A stretch of DNA of 64,000 nt. Origin: Homoserinimonas sp. OAct 916 (GTDB lineage: Bacteria > Actinomycetota > Actinomycetes > Actinomycetales > Microbacteriaceae). The notes under the pieces are model-generated. The model worked only from the letters and a program-made list of their open reading frames with translations. It searched no databases and had not been told where the DNA came from. Positions 18,104 to 27,652 of this stretch are shown here, piece after piece; position 1 is the stretch's first letter, and every line of letters starts with the position of its first letter. The stretch is from positions 62,001 through 126,000 of the forward strand of contig NZ_QJHB01000007.1 of NCBI RefSeq assembly GCF_003260275.1, written 5' to 3'. A program made the translations under genes and the position numbers.

Positions 18104-18114
18104 AAGACACGACC

Positions 18115-19752
18115 ATGACCATCACTCAGACCCCCACCACCATCCAGGTCCACGGACCGATGTCGGAGCGCTACGACGAGATCTTGAGTTCCGATGCCCT
18201 GCGGTTCATCGCCGACCTGCACGACAACTTCGCGGGGCAGCGCCACGAACGCCTGGCGGCCCGCATGGAGGTGCGCTACCGACTCGGCAACGGGCGCAAC
18301 CTCGGCTTCTTACCCGAGACGCGGGCGATCCGTGAGGACACGAGTTGGCGCGTTGCCGGAGCAGGCCCCGGCCTGGAAGACCGCCGGGTCGAGATCACCG
18401 GACCAACCGACCCCAAGATGACCGTCAACGCACTGAACTCCGGCGCGAATGTCTGGCTGGCCGACCAGGAGGATGCCACCAGCCCGACCTGGGCGAACGT
18501 GATCGGGGGCCAGCTGTCACTGTTCGACGCGATTCGCGGCCAGGTCGACTTCACCAGCGATGAGGGCAAGCTCTACCGGGTGACCGGCGACACCCCGACC
18601 ATCGTGATGCGACCGCGCGGATGGCACCTGGTGGAGAAGCACCTGCAGCACGTGGATCGGGCGGGGCGCGCGATGCCCACCTCCGGCTCGCTGGTCGACT
18701 TCGGCCTGTATTTCTTCCACAACGCCGCCGCACTGATCGCGGCCGGACGCGGGCCGTACTTCTACCTGCCGAAGCTGGAGAACCATCTGGAGGCCCGACT
18801 GTGGGATCAGGTGTTCAGCTACTCTGAAGAACGCCTCGGCCTGCCGCACGGCACGATCCGGGCAACCGTCTTGATCGAGACGATCCCGGCCGCGTTCGAG
18901 ATGACCGAGATCCTGTACGAGTTGCGGGATCACTGCGCCGGACTGAACGCGGGGCGCTGGGACTACATCTTTTCGATCATCAAGAACTTCCGCGGCCGCG
19001 GCGCCCGGTTCGTGATGCCCGACCGCGATCAGATCACGATGACGGTGCCGTTCATGCGCGCATACACCGAGCTGTTGGTCTCCACCTGCCACCAGCGCGG
19101 CGCGTACGCGATCGGCGGCATGAGTGCATTCATCCCGAATCGGCGCGACCCCGAGGTGACCGCGCAGGCGTTGGAGAAGGTGGCGGCCGACAAGCGTCGA
19201 GAGGCCGCCGACGGCTTTGACGGCACCTGGGTGGCCCACCCAGACCTGATCGATACCGCCCGCACCCAATTCGACGCGGTTCTCGGCGATCGGCTCAACC
19301 AGCTCGATCGGCTGCGTGAAGACGTGCACGTGACCGCCGACGACCTCCTCGACATCCCATCAGCGCAGGGAACGGTGTCAGACGCCGGGGTGCGCGACAA
19401 CGTGAGCATCGCGGTGCACTACATTGAGTCGTGGCTGCGCGGGGTGGGGGCCGCCGCCATCGACAACCTCATGGAGGATGCTGCGACCGCCGAGATCAGC
19501 CGGTCCCAGATCTGGCAGTGGATCCACCAGAATGTGCGCACCACCGACGGTGAGCAGATCACCACAGCGCGCGTCGAGCAGATGCTGGCCGAACTGCTGC
19601 AGTCGGTTCCGCGCACGGCCGACGATCGGTTCGATGATGCAGCGGAGGTGTTCCGCACCGTCGCACTGCAGGAGGAATTCCCCACCTTCCTCACGCTGTG
19701 CGCCTATTCGCGCTTCCTGGTGGAAGGACCGGTGGCGCAACTGGCCGCCTGA
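18115..19752 (+). CDS. aceB: Malate synthase A
   Basis: 545 residues. It condenses glyoxylate with acetyl-CoA to give malate and completes the glyoxylate shunt. The fold-A family is shown by VWLADQEDATSPTW near residue 120, VMRPRGWHLVEKH near 164, the LPKLENHLEARLW segment near 220, and GRWDYIFSIIKN near 282. The length is that of AceB, not of the larger GlcB isoform. It is downstream of aceA in the same transcription direction and is followed by a strong hairpin. Confidence 0.96.
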   Translation: MTITQTPTTIQVHGPMSERYDEILSSDALRFIADLHDNFAGQRHERLAARMEVRYRLGNGRNLGFLPETRAIREDTSWRVAGAGPGLEDRRVEITGPTDPKMTVNALNSGANVWLADQEDATSPTWANVIGGQLSLFDAIRGQVDFTSDEGKLYRVTGDTPTIVMRPRGWHLVEKHLQHVDRAGRAMPTSGSLVDFGLYFFHNAAALIAAGRGPYFYLPKLENHLEARLWDQVFSYSEERLGLPHGTIRATVLIETIPAAFEMTEILYELRDHCAGLNAGRWDYIFSIIKNFRGRGARFVMPDRDQITMTVPFMRAYTELLVSTCHQRGAYAIGGMSAFIPNRRDPEVTAQALEKVAADKRREAADGFDGTWVAHPDLIDTARTQFDAVLGDRLNQLDRLREDVHVTADDLLDIPSAQGTVSDAGVRDNVSIAVHYIESWLRGVGAAAIDNLMEDAATAEISRSQIWQWIHQNVRTTDGEQITTARVEQMLAELLQSVPRTADDRFDDAAEVFRTVALQEEFPTFLTLCAYSRFLVEGPVAQLAA

Positions 19753-19762
19753 GCGCCCATCC

Positions 19763-19805
19763 GCTCGTGGTTCCACGCTGGCTCGGCCGGCGTGGAACCA
19801 CGAGC
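19763..19805. terminator. 16-bp perfect inverted repeat between convergent genes
   Basis: GCTCGTGGTTCCACGC (19763-19778) pairs perfectly with GCGTGGAACCACGAGC (19790-19805) around an 11-nt loop. It lies 10 bp after the aceB stop and before the convergent aminotransferase, so it could serve both strands. There is no T-tract. Confidence 0.65.
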
Positions 19806-19974
19806 ACCCAGCGAGATCGCCACCGTCCATTTTCTGACACGCGGATCCAGGCTGAGTTCAGCGATCCACCGGGCATCATCGACGAACACGTTGCGCAGAC
19901 TGTCCAGGCCCTGGTGCACCCCCGCGGTGTGCGCTCACGACCGAAGAGACCGCGCTGGTGGCATTGCCGGATGG

Positions 19975-21297
19975 CTATGGTGTCAGCACCCTCGCGAGTC
20001 GGCGCACACCCTCGCGGATCTCGTCCGGGGTGGAGAAGGAGAAGGACAATCGAATATGCGCTTGTCCGCCGCCGTCGGCGTAGAACGCGGAGCCGGGAAT
20101 ATAAGTGACAAGCTCAGTCACCGCCCGTGGCAACAAGGCCTTTGCGTCCATCCCCTCGGGCAGAGTGAGCCATACGAAGAATCCACCTTCGGGGTTCGTC
20201 CAGGTCAACTCGGGCACATAGTCGTTCAGGGCTCCGATCATCGCAATCTTGCGCTCCCGGTAGACCTCGCGGGATGCGTGAATCTGACCTTTCCAATTGG
20301 CGTTCGCCAAGTATTCCGAGATGATCATCTGACTGAACGAGCTGGGGCAGAGCACAGAGGACTCGTTCGCGAGCACCAGCTTCTCTCTGATCTCCTTGGG
20401 TGCAAGAGCCCACCCCACTCGAAATCCAGGGGTCAGCGTCTTGGAGAAGGTGCCCAGATAAATCACGCCGTCAGAATCCAGCGAATACAGCGCATCCGGA
20501 GCCGGCTCATCGAAGTACAACAACCCATACGGGTTGTCTTCGAGGATCAGAACGCCGTTGGCCTGGCAGATCTCCAAAATCTCGGATCGACGTGAACCGG
20601 ACAGCGTCACACCAGTCGGGTTCTGGAAGTTCGGAATGGTGTACACGAATTTGATTCGACGACCGGAGGCAGTGACCTCAGCGATCGTCTTGCGCAGATC
20701 GTCGGGGTTCATGCCCTCATCATCGATGCTGACGTGCACAATATCCGCGCGGTGAGAGCGGAAGACTCCGATAGAACCCATGTAGCTCGGGGCCTCGACC
20801 AGGACGACATCGCCCGGGTCGATCAATATCCCGGCAACCAGATCAAGGGCATGTTGCGAGCCGGTCGTCACCACAATGTCGTCGGCGGTGGCCTCGATGC
20901 CTTCCAGCGCCATTACCTCGAGAATCTGCTCACGCAGCAGCGGAACTCCCTGGCCCGGACCGTATTGTAGGGCCACGCCGCCGTGATCGCGCAGCACATT
21001 CGACACGGCGTGCATCACGAGATCCGGGGGCAGTGACGATTCGAAGGGCATTCCGCCCGCCAATGACACCGCTTCACTCCGTGAGACCTTGGCGAACGCC
21101 GCACGCAACTCTGACTTTCTCAATCCCGCGACACGCGTGGAGAAATGTCCGCTCCATCGACCAGTCGTGGTGAGGTCAGGGCCGCTCACGTTCAATTCAG
21201 GTTGCTCTGCAGGGCTGGCGGTTTCGGCGATAGTCGTCTTCGACGTGAGAACGCCGTTCTCCAAACTCTCATCGGTGACTGTTTTCACGTCAGACAT
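19975..21297 (-). CDS. PLP-dependent aminotransferase (2-aminoadipate/MocR-domain type)
   Basis: 440 residues of fold-type I, the class seen in LysN-like 2-oxo-acid aminotransferases, without a GntR domain. An N-terminal extension of about 45 residues of low complexity precedes the core. VSLAGGMPF, the YGPGQGVPLLREQI segment, TIPNFQNPTG, and the PLP Lys in LGTFSKTLTPGFRVGW are visible, as is the Arg in AHIRLSFS that binds the carboxylate. It is the last gene of block A, downstream of etfA. It probably transaminates a pathway intermediate; the amino donor is unknown. Confidence 0.85.
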   Translation of the reverse strand: MSDVKTVTDESLENGVLTSKTTIAETASPAEQPELNVSGPDLTTTGRWSGHFSTRVAGLRKSELRAAFAKVSRSEAVSLAGGMPFESSLPPDLVMHAVSNVLRDHGGVALQYGPGQGVPLLREQILEVMALEGIEATADDIVVTTGSQHALDLVAGILIDPGDVVLVEAPSYMGSIGVFRSHRADIVHVSIDDEGMNPDDLRKTIAEVTASGRRIKFVYTIPNFQNPTGVTLSGSRRSEILEICQANGVLILEDNPYGLLYFDEPAPDALYSLDSDGVIYLGTFSKTLTPGFRVGWALAPKEIREKLVLANESSVLCPSSFSQMIISEYLANANWKGQIHASREVYRERKIAMIGALNDYVPELTWTNPEGGFFVWLTLPEGMDAKALLPRAVTELVTYIPGSAFYADGGGQAHIRLSFSFSTPDEIREGVRRLARVLTP

Positions 21298-21397
21298 TAT
21301 TTCTCCTTATATTCGAGCCTTCAGATCCCGGCGTTTTCCGGGCGGCACAACGATCAGCATGACGAGGAGCCTCCGGGGTGGGCGGCGCGCACGGCGA

Positions 21398-22378
21398 TCA
21401 CGGGACGCGGGTGGAACGTGCTCCGATTTCAGCAACCAGCTGCGGGACTATCTCGAACGCGTCCCCCACCACGCCGAAGTCGGCGATGTCAAAGATCGGC
21501 GCGTGCTCATCGGAGTTGATCGCGACGATGGTCTTGGCCGCCTGCATCCCCGCGCGATGCTGGATCGCCCCGGAGATCCCCACGGCGATGTACAAGTCGG
21601 GCGCGACTGTGACTCCGGTTTGTCCGACCTGCGTGTTCTGCGGCGCGTAACCCGCGTCGACGGCCGCCCGCGATGCCCCGACAGCGCCATCGAGCAGATC
21701 CGCCAGGGTCTCCACCAAAGCGAAGTTCTCCTTCGACCCCAGCCCCCGGCCGCCAGAGACCACGGTGGAGGCGCTGCGAAGTTCCGGTCGATCCTGTTCA
21801 ACCGTCTTTTCAGCCACCTCGCCGATGACGACATCGACATAGTTCGCTGCCGTGACCTCCACCACGTCGACGGTCGCACCCTCGGTCGCCTCGAGCGGCT
21901 CTCCGACGCCTTGACGCACCGTCACGATCGGAATGCCGTCGTGAACAGTCGACTCAACGAGGTAGGCACCGCCAAAAATGGAGTGTGCGGCCACGACGGC
22001 GCCGTCCTGCAGGCGCAGTTCGACGGCGTCGATGATCAGGTTCATGCCCACCCGCACGGCCAACCGTCCAGCCACGTCGCGCCCGTCCACCGAGTTTGCG
22101 ATGAGCACGGCCGCTGGTGCAAAATTCTGAACAGCGGTCGTGAGTGCTTGCACGTGCGGCTCCACCAGCGATGCGGTCGTCTGGTCGGTTGACGCGAACA
22201 CGACGTGGCCGGCGCCCGACTGAGACAGTTGCTGTGCTATCGATTCACGTCTCTCTGGCGATGCGGAGACCACACAGATCGGGTGACCGAGCGTGGCTGC
22301 GACGCCAAGGAGAGGCGCGACTGTGTTTCGGAGCTCTCCGGAGGGCGAGGTCTCAATGAATACCAAAATATTTGACAT
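21398..22378 (-). CDS. etfA: Electron transfer flavoprotein alpha subunit
   Basis: 326 residues. It carries FAD and passes electrons from acyl-CoA dehydrogenases to the quinone pool with EtfB. The FAD-binding C-terminal part is clear: [20 protein letters not shown] near residue 208, then [23 protein letters not shown] and [13 protein letters not shown]. It lies 12 bp after etfB. Because this pair sits inside the catabolic cluster with two acyl-CoA dehydrogenases, it is likely a dedicated copy beside the housekeeping one. That inference needs the rest of the genome. Confidence 0.93.
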   Translation of the reverse strand: MSNILVFIETSPSGELRNTVAPLLGVAATLGHPICVVSASPERRESIAQQLSQSGAGHVVFASTDQTTASLVEPHVQALTTAVQNFAPAAVLIANSVDGRDVAGRLAVRVGMNLIIDAVELRLQDGAVVAAHSIFGGAYLVESTVHDGIPIVTVRQGVGEPLEATEGATVDVVEVTAANYVDVVIGEVAEKTVEQDRPELRSASTVVSGGRGLGSKENFALVETLADLLDGAVGASRAAVDAGYAPQNTQVGQTGVTVAPDLYIAVGISGAIQHRAGMQAAKTIVAINSDEHAPIFDIADFGVVGDAFEIVPQLVAEIGARSTRVP

Positions 22379-22390
22379 CGAAGCCCTTCC

Positions 22391-23167
22391 TTAGATCAGA
22401 CGACCAGCGGACAGGAATTCGGCAAGCTGGGCCGCCGCTTGACCCTCATCGGTTATCTTGATGCCGGCGGTTCGCGCAGGCCGTTGGGTGGAGGTCAGGA
22501 CCACAGACCTGCCACCGCTCCGGTCAGACCCAAGGTCAATATCGAGGTCATCCAGCGACAGCGCGGAAAGTGGTTTTCTCTTGGCAGACATGATTCCCCT
22601 GAAGTTGGGAAACCGCGCCTCCGGCGCCCGCTCTGTCACGGAGACGACCGCTGGCAGGGTGGTGTGGACCGTTGCGGAGGCATAGTCAGTCGACCGTTGC
22701 GCCCGCAGAGTGGTGCCGTTTATCTCGAGAGAATCGAGGGCGGTCGCGGCGGGAAGGGACAGATGCTCGGCAAGCATTGCGGGGAGCGTTCCGCCCTGAC
22801 CGTCACTGGATTGGTTCCCCGTGACGATCAGATCGAACCCTTCCTTCTTCAGAGCAGCGGCAAGCACTCGCGCGGTCGTCACCAGGTCTGCCCCGACCAA
22901 TTGGTCGTCGCACACGTGAACCGCCGAGTCCGCCCCCAACGACAGCGCCTTCCGAAGAGCCTCCGTCACGGATTCCGGCCCCATCGAAAGCGCCACAACC
23001 TGCGTGCTCTTGTCTTTGTCTTTGTGAGACAGCGCAATTTCGAGGGCGCGTTCGCTGATCTCATCGATCACGGATTCCTTGGCGCCTCTGACGATCACAC
23101 CTGTCGCGGAGAGCTTCCGTTCCCCGTAGGTGTCTGGCACCTGCTTGATGAGAGCAACGATTTTCAC
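22391..23167 (-). CDS. etfB: Electron transfer flavoprotein beta subunit
   Basis: 258 residues starting MKIVALIKQVPDT, the family hallmark, from a GTG codon. It binds AMP and partners EtfA. IDEISERALEIAL and DLIVTGNQSSDGQGGTLPAMLAEHL are the AMP/partner-binding signatures, and RFPNFRGIMSAKRKPL is the recognition-loop region. It is the fourth gene of block A, 66 bp after the TPP enzyme. Confidence 0.94.
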   Translation of the reverse strand: MKIVALIKQVPDTYGERKLSATGVIVRGAKESVIDEISERALEIALSHKDKDKSTQVVALSMGPESVTEALRKALSLGADSAVHVCDDQLVGADLVTTARVLAAALKKEGFDLIVTGNQSSDGQGGTLPAMLAEHLSLPAATALDSLEINGTTLRAQRSTDYASATVHTTLPAVVSVTERAPEARFPNFRGIMSAKRKPLSALSLDDLDIDLGSDRSGGRSVVLTSTQRPARTAGIKITDEGQAAAQLAEFLSAGRLI

Positions 23168-23233
23168 GGGCTCATCCCTTCCTTCGTGTGCTTGCGGTGA
23201 CTTCGTTCAGTCTCGGCGCCATCCGTGGCGACC

Positions 23234-24877
23234 TTACTTGGGGGCACCGGCACCCATGCTGTTCGACAAACCGTGAGGATCGACGTGGACATCAATCAGC
23301 AACGGACCGCTCCGACGTTCGACGATTTCGGCGAGACCGTCCAAGTCGTCGAGGGATCGGATGCTGACACCCTGGCCGCCCAGTGCATCTGCAAGCACTG
23401 CGAAGTCCGGCCAGGTGAACTCGGTGAGCGTCGGGTCGAGGTCGCGATTCTTGAACTGGATGTGTTCGGCACCGTAGGCGCTGTCATTGACGACAACGAC
23501 GATAAGGTCACGATTGAAACGCACGGCCGTGTTGAATTCGGCAATGCCCCCCAGCATGAAGCCCCCGTCACCGGTGACCAGCACGACCGGGGCGTCCTCG
23601 GCTCCGAAAGCCATCCCGACGGCGTTGCCCATCCCCATCCCGATGGCTCCGAAGTTGTTGGTGTGGACGTACGCGTGGGGACGTGGCACACGAATGTTTC
23701 GCCACGCTTCAATCACAAAGCGCCCGAGGTCAGTGGCGAACGAACGCTCCGACGGCAGCAGCGCATTGATTCGCTGCAGCGCGGTCCGAACTGGAACAGT
23801 GCCCTCCTTGGAAGTCGCATTGGCCGCCTCGTTGGCCTCTGACGCAGCGATCTGGGCCTGCATTTCGGGGGTGCGGAAGCCGGACGGCGGAATCTCGCTC
23901 TCCTGGAGCCATTCCAGCATGGTCTCCGCAACCATCCGCGCGTCTCCGACGATGCCCGCATCGACGGGCGCGTTGTGGCCGATCGCGGCAAGGTTCGTGT
24001 CGCAGTGGACCAGGGTCTTCCCTTCGAGGAAGGAACCTTCAGCCGTGGTGAATTTGTTGAGGGCCGCACCGAACGCAATGATGCAGTCACTCTTGAGGAT
24101 GATCTCGGTCGTCGCATCGCTGGCGAGCGTGCCACAGATTCCCAGATCATAGGGGTGCCCCTGGAACAGCGACTGCCCCTGAAGCGTTGTCGCCACCGGA
24201 GCGCCGATCTGATCCGCCAATCTCGTCAGGGCGTCGCCCGCGCCTGCCGCTCCCTTGCCGGCAAGAATGAGCGGACGCTTCGCGCTGGCGATGATGCCGA
24301 GCGCGACGTCGAGCGCCTCGGGGTCGGGAGTTCCGACTTGGGGGTTCTCGAATCGCAGTTCGACGCCCGTGTAGTCGATCTCCTCAAGGTTGAACTCCCG
24401 GGGCACGTTGAGAACGATCGGTCGACGCTCGGCCAGGGCCCGTCGAAACGCTTGAACCAGGTCTTCGACCGCGGTTCGCGGCGAACGCATCTGCTCGAAA
24501 CCAGCACCGGTGGGCATGACCACGTCGCGCTGGGCGATGTTCTGGCTGTGGTCGCGCGCCTCGGCGGGGGTGTCCCCGGCGATCAGAACCATCGGGGTGC
24601 GTCCCCGAACGGCGTCGGTGAGAGAGGTCACGCAATTGGTCAGGGCGGGACCATGCGTCACCGTCGCGACACCAACCCTGCCAGAAATACGTGCATAGCC
24701 GTTGGCCATGAGTACAGCGTTCGCCTCATGCGCGGCCGAGACGTAGGTGCCGCCCTGTTCCTCGACGAAGCTGTCCACGAGCCACAGGTTGCCGTCTCCC
24801 ATGAGCCCGAACACTGTATCGACTCCGAGGTCCTTCAAAGCGTGGGCCAAAGCCGCATGTACTTTCACTGGATTCAT
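23234..24877 (-). CDS. TPP-dependent enzyme, benzoylformate decarboxylase/acetolactate synthase-like
   Basis: 547 residues with the three-domain POX fold. The activating Glu is in AAHEANAVLMANGYAR near residue 50, and the TPP/Mg motif is GDGGFMLGGIAEF through NDSAYG near residue 430. The middle domain (PLILAGKGAAGAGDAL) lacks an obvious FAD signature. The N-terminal LMGDGNLWLVD is unlike classical acetolactate synthases, so anabolic IlvB function is unlikely. With aminotransferases and an aldehyde dehydrogenase in the cluster, decarboxylation of a 2-oxo acid to an aldehyde is a reasonable guess; C-C bond hydrolysis or ligation remains possible. Confidence 0.8.
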   Translation of the reverse strand: MNPVKVHAALAHALKDLGVDTVFGLMGDGNLWLVDSFVEEQGGTYVSAAHEANAVLMANGYARISGRVGVATVTHGPALTNCVTSLTDAVRGRTPMVLIAGDTPAEARDHSQNIAQRDVVMPTGAGFEQMRSPRTAVEDLVQAFRRALAERRPIVLNVPREFNLEEIDYTGVELRFENPQVGTPDPEALDVALGIIASAKRPLILAGKGAAGAGDALTRLADQIGAPVATTLQGQSLFQGHPYDLGICGTLASDATTEIILKSDCIIAFGAALNKFTTAEGSFLEGKTLVHCDTNLAAIGHNAPVDAGIVGDARMVAETMLEWLQESEIPPSGFRTPEMQAQIAASEANEAANATSKEGTVPVRTALQRINALLPSERSFATDLGRFVIEAWRNIRVPRPHAYVHTNNFGAIGMGMGNAVGMAFGAEDAPVVLVTGDGGFMLGGIAEFNTAVRFNRDLIVVVVNDSAYGAEHIQFKNRDLDPTLTEFTWPDFAVLADALGGQGVSIRSLDDLDGLAEIVERRSGPLLIDVHVDPHGLSNSMGAGAPK

Positions 24878-24991
24878 TCTCTCTCCCGTCGCCTGAACGG
24901 AGACGTGTCTGGTTGATGGTTGATCAGAAACTGCCGGGCAGACAGCGAAGCCTGCGCCGATCCGGGACCTGTTCGCGCTCAGGCCGAGCCG

Positions 24992-26503
24992 TTACCCTGT
25001 CGTGCTCTCAGCAAGGTACGGGTCAGGCACGAACGCTGCGTTCTCCCGACGGAACGAGTGTGCGAAGTCCGGCCAGAGCGAGGTCAGCCTCCCATTGCGT
25101 GGGTCGACGTACCAGGTCTGGCAGCCCTCGGACAACCAGACCGTTCCCTCGCCGCGGCTCTCGACGCCCTCGACGTAGGAGTTCTCCGCCTCGGCAGAAA
25201 CCTCCAGCACCGCGTCAGGACGCTGGGCCATGAACTGGAGAGCCCCCAGGATGTGGTCGATCTGGGATTCAATGACATAGATGGCCGAGTTGTGGCCCAG
25301 GCCGGTGTTGGGCCCGCCCATGATGAACAGGTTTGGGAACCCGCTGACCGCCAGTGTCGCGTAGGCCTGCATACCGCCGCTCCAGGCATCGGCCAGACTT
25401 CGCCCCTGCCTGCCCCTGATGATGTAGGAGATGGGGAGATCGGTGGTTTCGAATCCGGTGGAGGCGATGATGACATCCAGTTCATGCACGTCACCGCTGG
25501 TCATGATGACCTGTTTGCCTTCCACCCGGTCGATTCCCGCGCACTCCAGGGTGACGTTTTCGCGGTTGAAGGTCGGATAATAATCGTCCGACCGGAGGCC
25601 GCGCTTGCAGCCGTACACAAAATTCGGCTTCAGCTTCTCCCGTATTTCCGGGTCGATCACCTGCGCCTCGCGGTGTTTGTGAGCAACCGCAGCGGCGGCT
25701 TCGAGCAGGGCTGGCAGGGCTTGTCTCTCGACCAGTCGCGCCTCGTTGTTCCAGAACATCTCGGCCCTGAGCTCCTGAAGCGATTCGGGGACCCTGCGGA
25801 ACATTCTCTTCTCAGCCGCAGTGTACTGGCGGTTCGGGCGCGGCCGAACGTATGGTGCGCTGCGCTGGAAAACGGTCAGGTGAGACGCCACCTCCGCGAC
25901 CTCGGGGATGATCTGAATCGAGGAAGCCCCGGTGCCGATGACACCGATGCGTTGGTTCTCGAGCGCTACGTCGTGATTCCAACCCGCCGAGTGGAAAAGA
26001 TGGCCTTCGAAAGAATCAAGGCCGGGAATGTTGGGATATTTCGGGTCCGAGAGATGACCTGCTGCGGTCACCAGAACCCGACTCGTGAACGAGCCCCGCG
26101 AGGTACTGACTCGCCACAGATTCGCGACCTCGTCCCACTCGGCGCCGACAACCTCGCAGCCGAATCGGATGTGGGGCAACAGGCCCTCTTCGCGAGCCGT
26201 TTCACGCAGGTATTCGTGAATCTCTGCCTGCGGCGAATAGACGTGCGTCCAGTCGGGGTTGGGCCGAAAAGACAATGAATACAGGTGTGAGGAAACATCA
26301 CACGCTGCACCCGGATAGTCGTTGTCTCGCCAAGTCCCGCCGACATCGTCAGCACGCTCCAGCAGCAGGAACGATCGCTCGCCCGCTCGGGCAAGTTTCG
26401 TGCCCAGACCCAGGCCCGAAAAACCAGTGCCGACGATGATGATTGCGACATCCGTCGTCGATCCGATGGCACCATCGTCGGTGGCTTGAAATTCGTCGCT
26501 CAT
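24992..26503 (-). CDS. Baeyer-Villiger-type flavin monooxygenase
   Basis: 503 residues, class B flavoprotein monooxygenase. The FAD loop IIIVGTGFSGLGLGTKLA is near residue 22, the NADPH loop IGVIGTGASSIQIIPEV near 187, and between them is the fingerprint FEGHLFHSAGWNHD, which fits FxGxxxHxxxW but has Asn where Pro or Asp is usual. The motif DDVGGTWRDNDYPGAACDV is typical of BVMOs. It starts 21 bp after the alpha/beta hydrolase, a classic pairing in which a ketone is turned into an ester or lactone and then hydrolysed. The ketone is unknown. Confidence 0.85.
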   Translation of the reverse strand: MSDEFQATDDGAIGSTTDVAIIIVGTGFSGLGLGTKLARAGERSFLLLERADDVGGTWRDNDYPGAACDVSSHLYSLSFRPNPDWTHVYSPQAEIHEYLRETAREEGLLPHIRFGCEVVGAEWDEVANLWRVSTSRGSFTSRVLVTAAGHLSDPKYPNIPGLDSFEGHLFHSAGWNHDVALENQRIGVIGTGASSIQIIPEVAEVASHLTVFQRSAPYVRPRPNRQYTAAEKRMFRRVPESLQELRAEMFWNNEARLVERQALPALLEAAAAVAHKHREAQVIDPEIREKLKPNFVYGCKRGLRSDDYYPTFNRENVTLECAGIDRVEGKQVIMTSGDVHELDVIIASTGFETTDLPISYIIRGRQGRSLADAWSGGMQAYATLAVSGFPNLFIMGGPNTGLGHNSAIYVIESQIDHILGALQFMAQRPDAVLEVSAEAENSYVEGVESRGEGTVWLSEGCQTWYVDPRNGRLTSLWPDFAHSFRRENAAFVPDPYLAESTTG

Positions 26504-26524
26504 GTTTCTCCGAGTATCAGGTTG

Positions 26525-27385
26525 TCAAATTATCAGGTGCGGCAGTCTCGTCCCGGGGGCAGTCTCGTCCGGCGCCTGCGTGAATGAATCGATCAGTTGA
26601 AAAATCTCTGCGGGCCGCTCCGACATGACGGCATGACCTGCCTTCACCTCAGCGAAGCGGGCATCGTGGATCGCCCCGAACAGCAAACGACTTTGCCGAA
26701 TCGGTGCAATCTGATCGTCAGTGCAGCCGACAACCAAGGTCGGCGCCTCCACCTTTTCTGCCTCGCCGGTGAGGTCGATGCTGCTGTTCAGGAGCATCTG
26801 TCGGGCACGGTCTGGGCCCGGCCGGGATGCGTCGGCCATCGCTTGGACCTCTGCCCACGGCTTCCCCGCAAGGTATGCAGTCCCGAATGCCATGAGAACC
26901 TGGAAGGAGCCCAAAGCCTCTGAACCCGACTCCTGCAGAGTCCGGTACAGCTCGTTGCGAAGCCTCTGTTGTGGGTCGGTCGCGATCCATCCGGCGATGG
27001 CGACCAGACTTGCAACTCGATCACGGTTGCGCGCGGCATAGGCAGTCGCGATCACGGCACCGAGGGAGTAGCCGACCACGTCGACCTGGCCGCCCGGCGA
27101 GCTGTACTCCGTGACGCCGGCCAACTTGTTCACCAAGTGATCGAGGGTGAGCGGGTCTTCGCGACCCTCCTCGCCATAGTCGAAAGCGATCACCCGCCTG
27201 CGAGCAGCGAGCATGGGGAAGAGTAGACCAAAGTGTTTCTCCGCCGTCCCCCCACTGCCGTGCACCAACACAAGCGGCCTCCGGGCCTGTGCGTCGTGGC
27301 CCGAGTCGTAGACAGGAACGTTCACCCCGTCGACGCTCACGAAAGCCTCAACCACACCTGGATAAATACTCAAGTCACTCCTCAT
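26525..27385 (-). CDS. Alpha/beta-hydrolase
   Basis: 286 residues. The oxyanion region is VLVHGSGGTAEKHF near residue 42, the nucleophile Ser is in VVGYSLGAVIATAY near 110, the acid Asp in GCTDDQIAP near 228, and the His in KAGHAVMSERP near 253. The ATG at 27383-27385 gives a natural N-terminus; an in-frame TTG further upstream adds 11 residues. It is the first gene of block A and lies next to the divergent FAD hydroxylase, with the shared regulatory element between them. It most likely hydrolyses an ester, lactone or ring-cleavage amide made by the adjacent monooxygenases. Confidence 0.85.
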   Translation of the reverse strand: MRSDLSIYPGVVEAFVSVDGVNVPVYDSGHDAQARRPLVLVHGSGGTAEKHFGLLFPMLAARRRVIAFDYGEEGREDPLTLDHLVNKLAGVTEYSSPGGQVDVVGYSLGAVIATAYAARNRDRVASLVAIAGWIATDPQQRLRNELYRTLQESGSEALGSFQVLMAFGTAYLAGKPWAEVQAMADASRPGPDRARQMLLNSSIDLTGEAEKVEAPTLVVGCTDDQIAPIRQSRLLFGAIHDARFAEVKAGHAVMSERPAEIFQLIDSFTQAPDETAPGTRLPHLII

Positions 27386-27493
27386 AGTGGTGGGCGAGCG
27401 CGGTGCTCCGACGATCAAACTCTGTCCTCAGGGTCATCGCCGGGGCGCCCTCAAGCCTAGGAGAATCGCGGGAAATGGGAAAAGCAAAAAACC

Positions 27494-27520
27494 CTATGCG
27501 GTTCATAGCTTCGAGCTATG
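27494..27520 (+). promoter_or_regulatory. Shared LysR-type element, copy 1
   Basis: CTATG (27494-27498), N5, CATAG (27504-27508), N7, CTATG (27516-27520). An overlapping perfect palindrome TCATAGCT-TCG-AGCTATGA spans 27503-27521. It sits between the divergent hydrolase and FAD hydroxylase genes and matches the elements at 38900 and 49874 in sequence and spacing. It contains T-N11-A. Confidence 0.75.
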
Positions 27521-27652
27521 AGTGCGTTCCGGCTACGCCCGCCCCTGCCATAGTCGACGACTATTCCGGGCATAGAAGACTTTGCTTTCCGGTTGGTCAG
27601 GAACCACTTTAGTGTGAGTTTCAAGTCTTTCGAAAAAATGAGGAGTATCCGC

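Noticed and set aside
19704-19919. 71-codon minus-strand frame with a protein-like start (MHQGLDSLRNVFVDD)
   Set aside because: Its composition looks plausible, but it reads through the terminator hairpin, has a stop directly upstream, no ribosome site and no recognisable family. It could be a gene remnant but cannot be supported.
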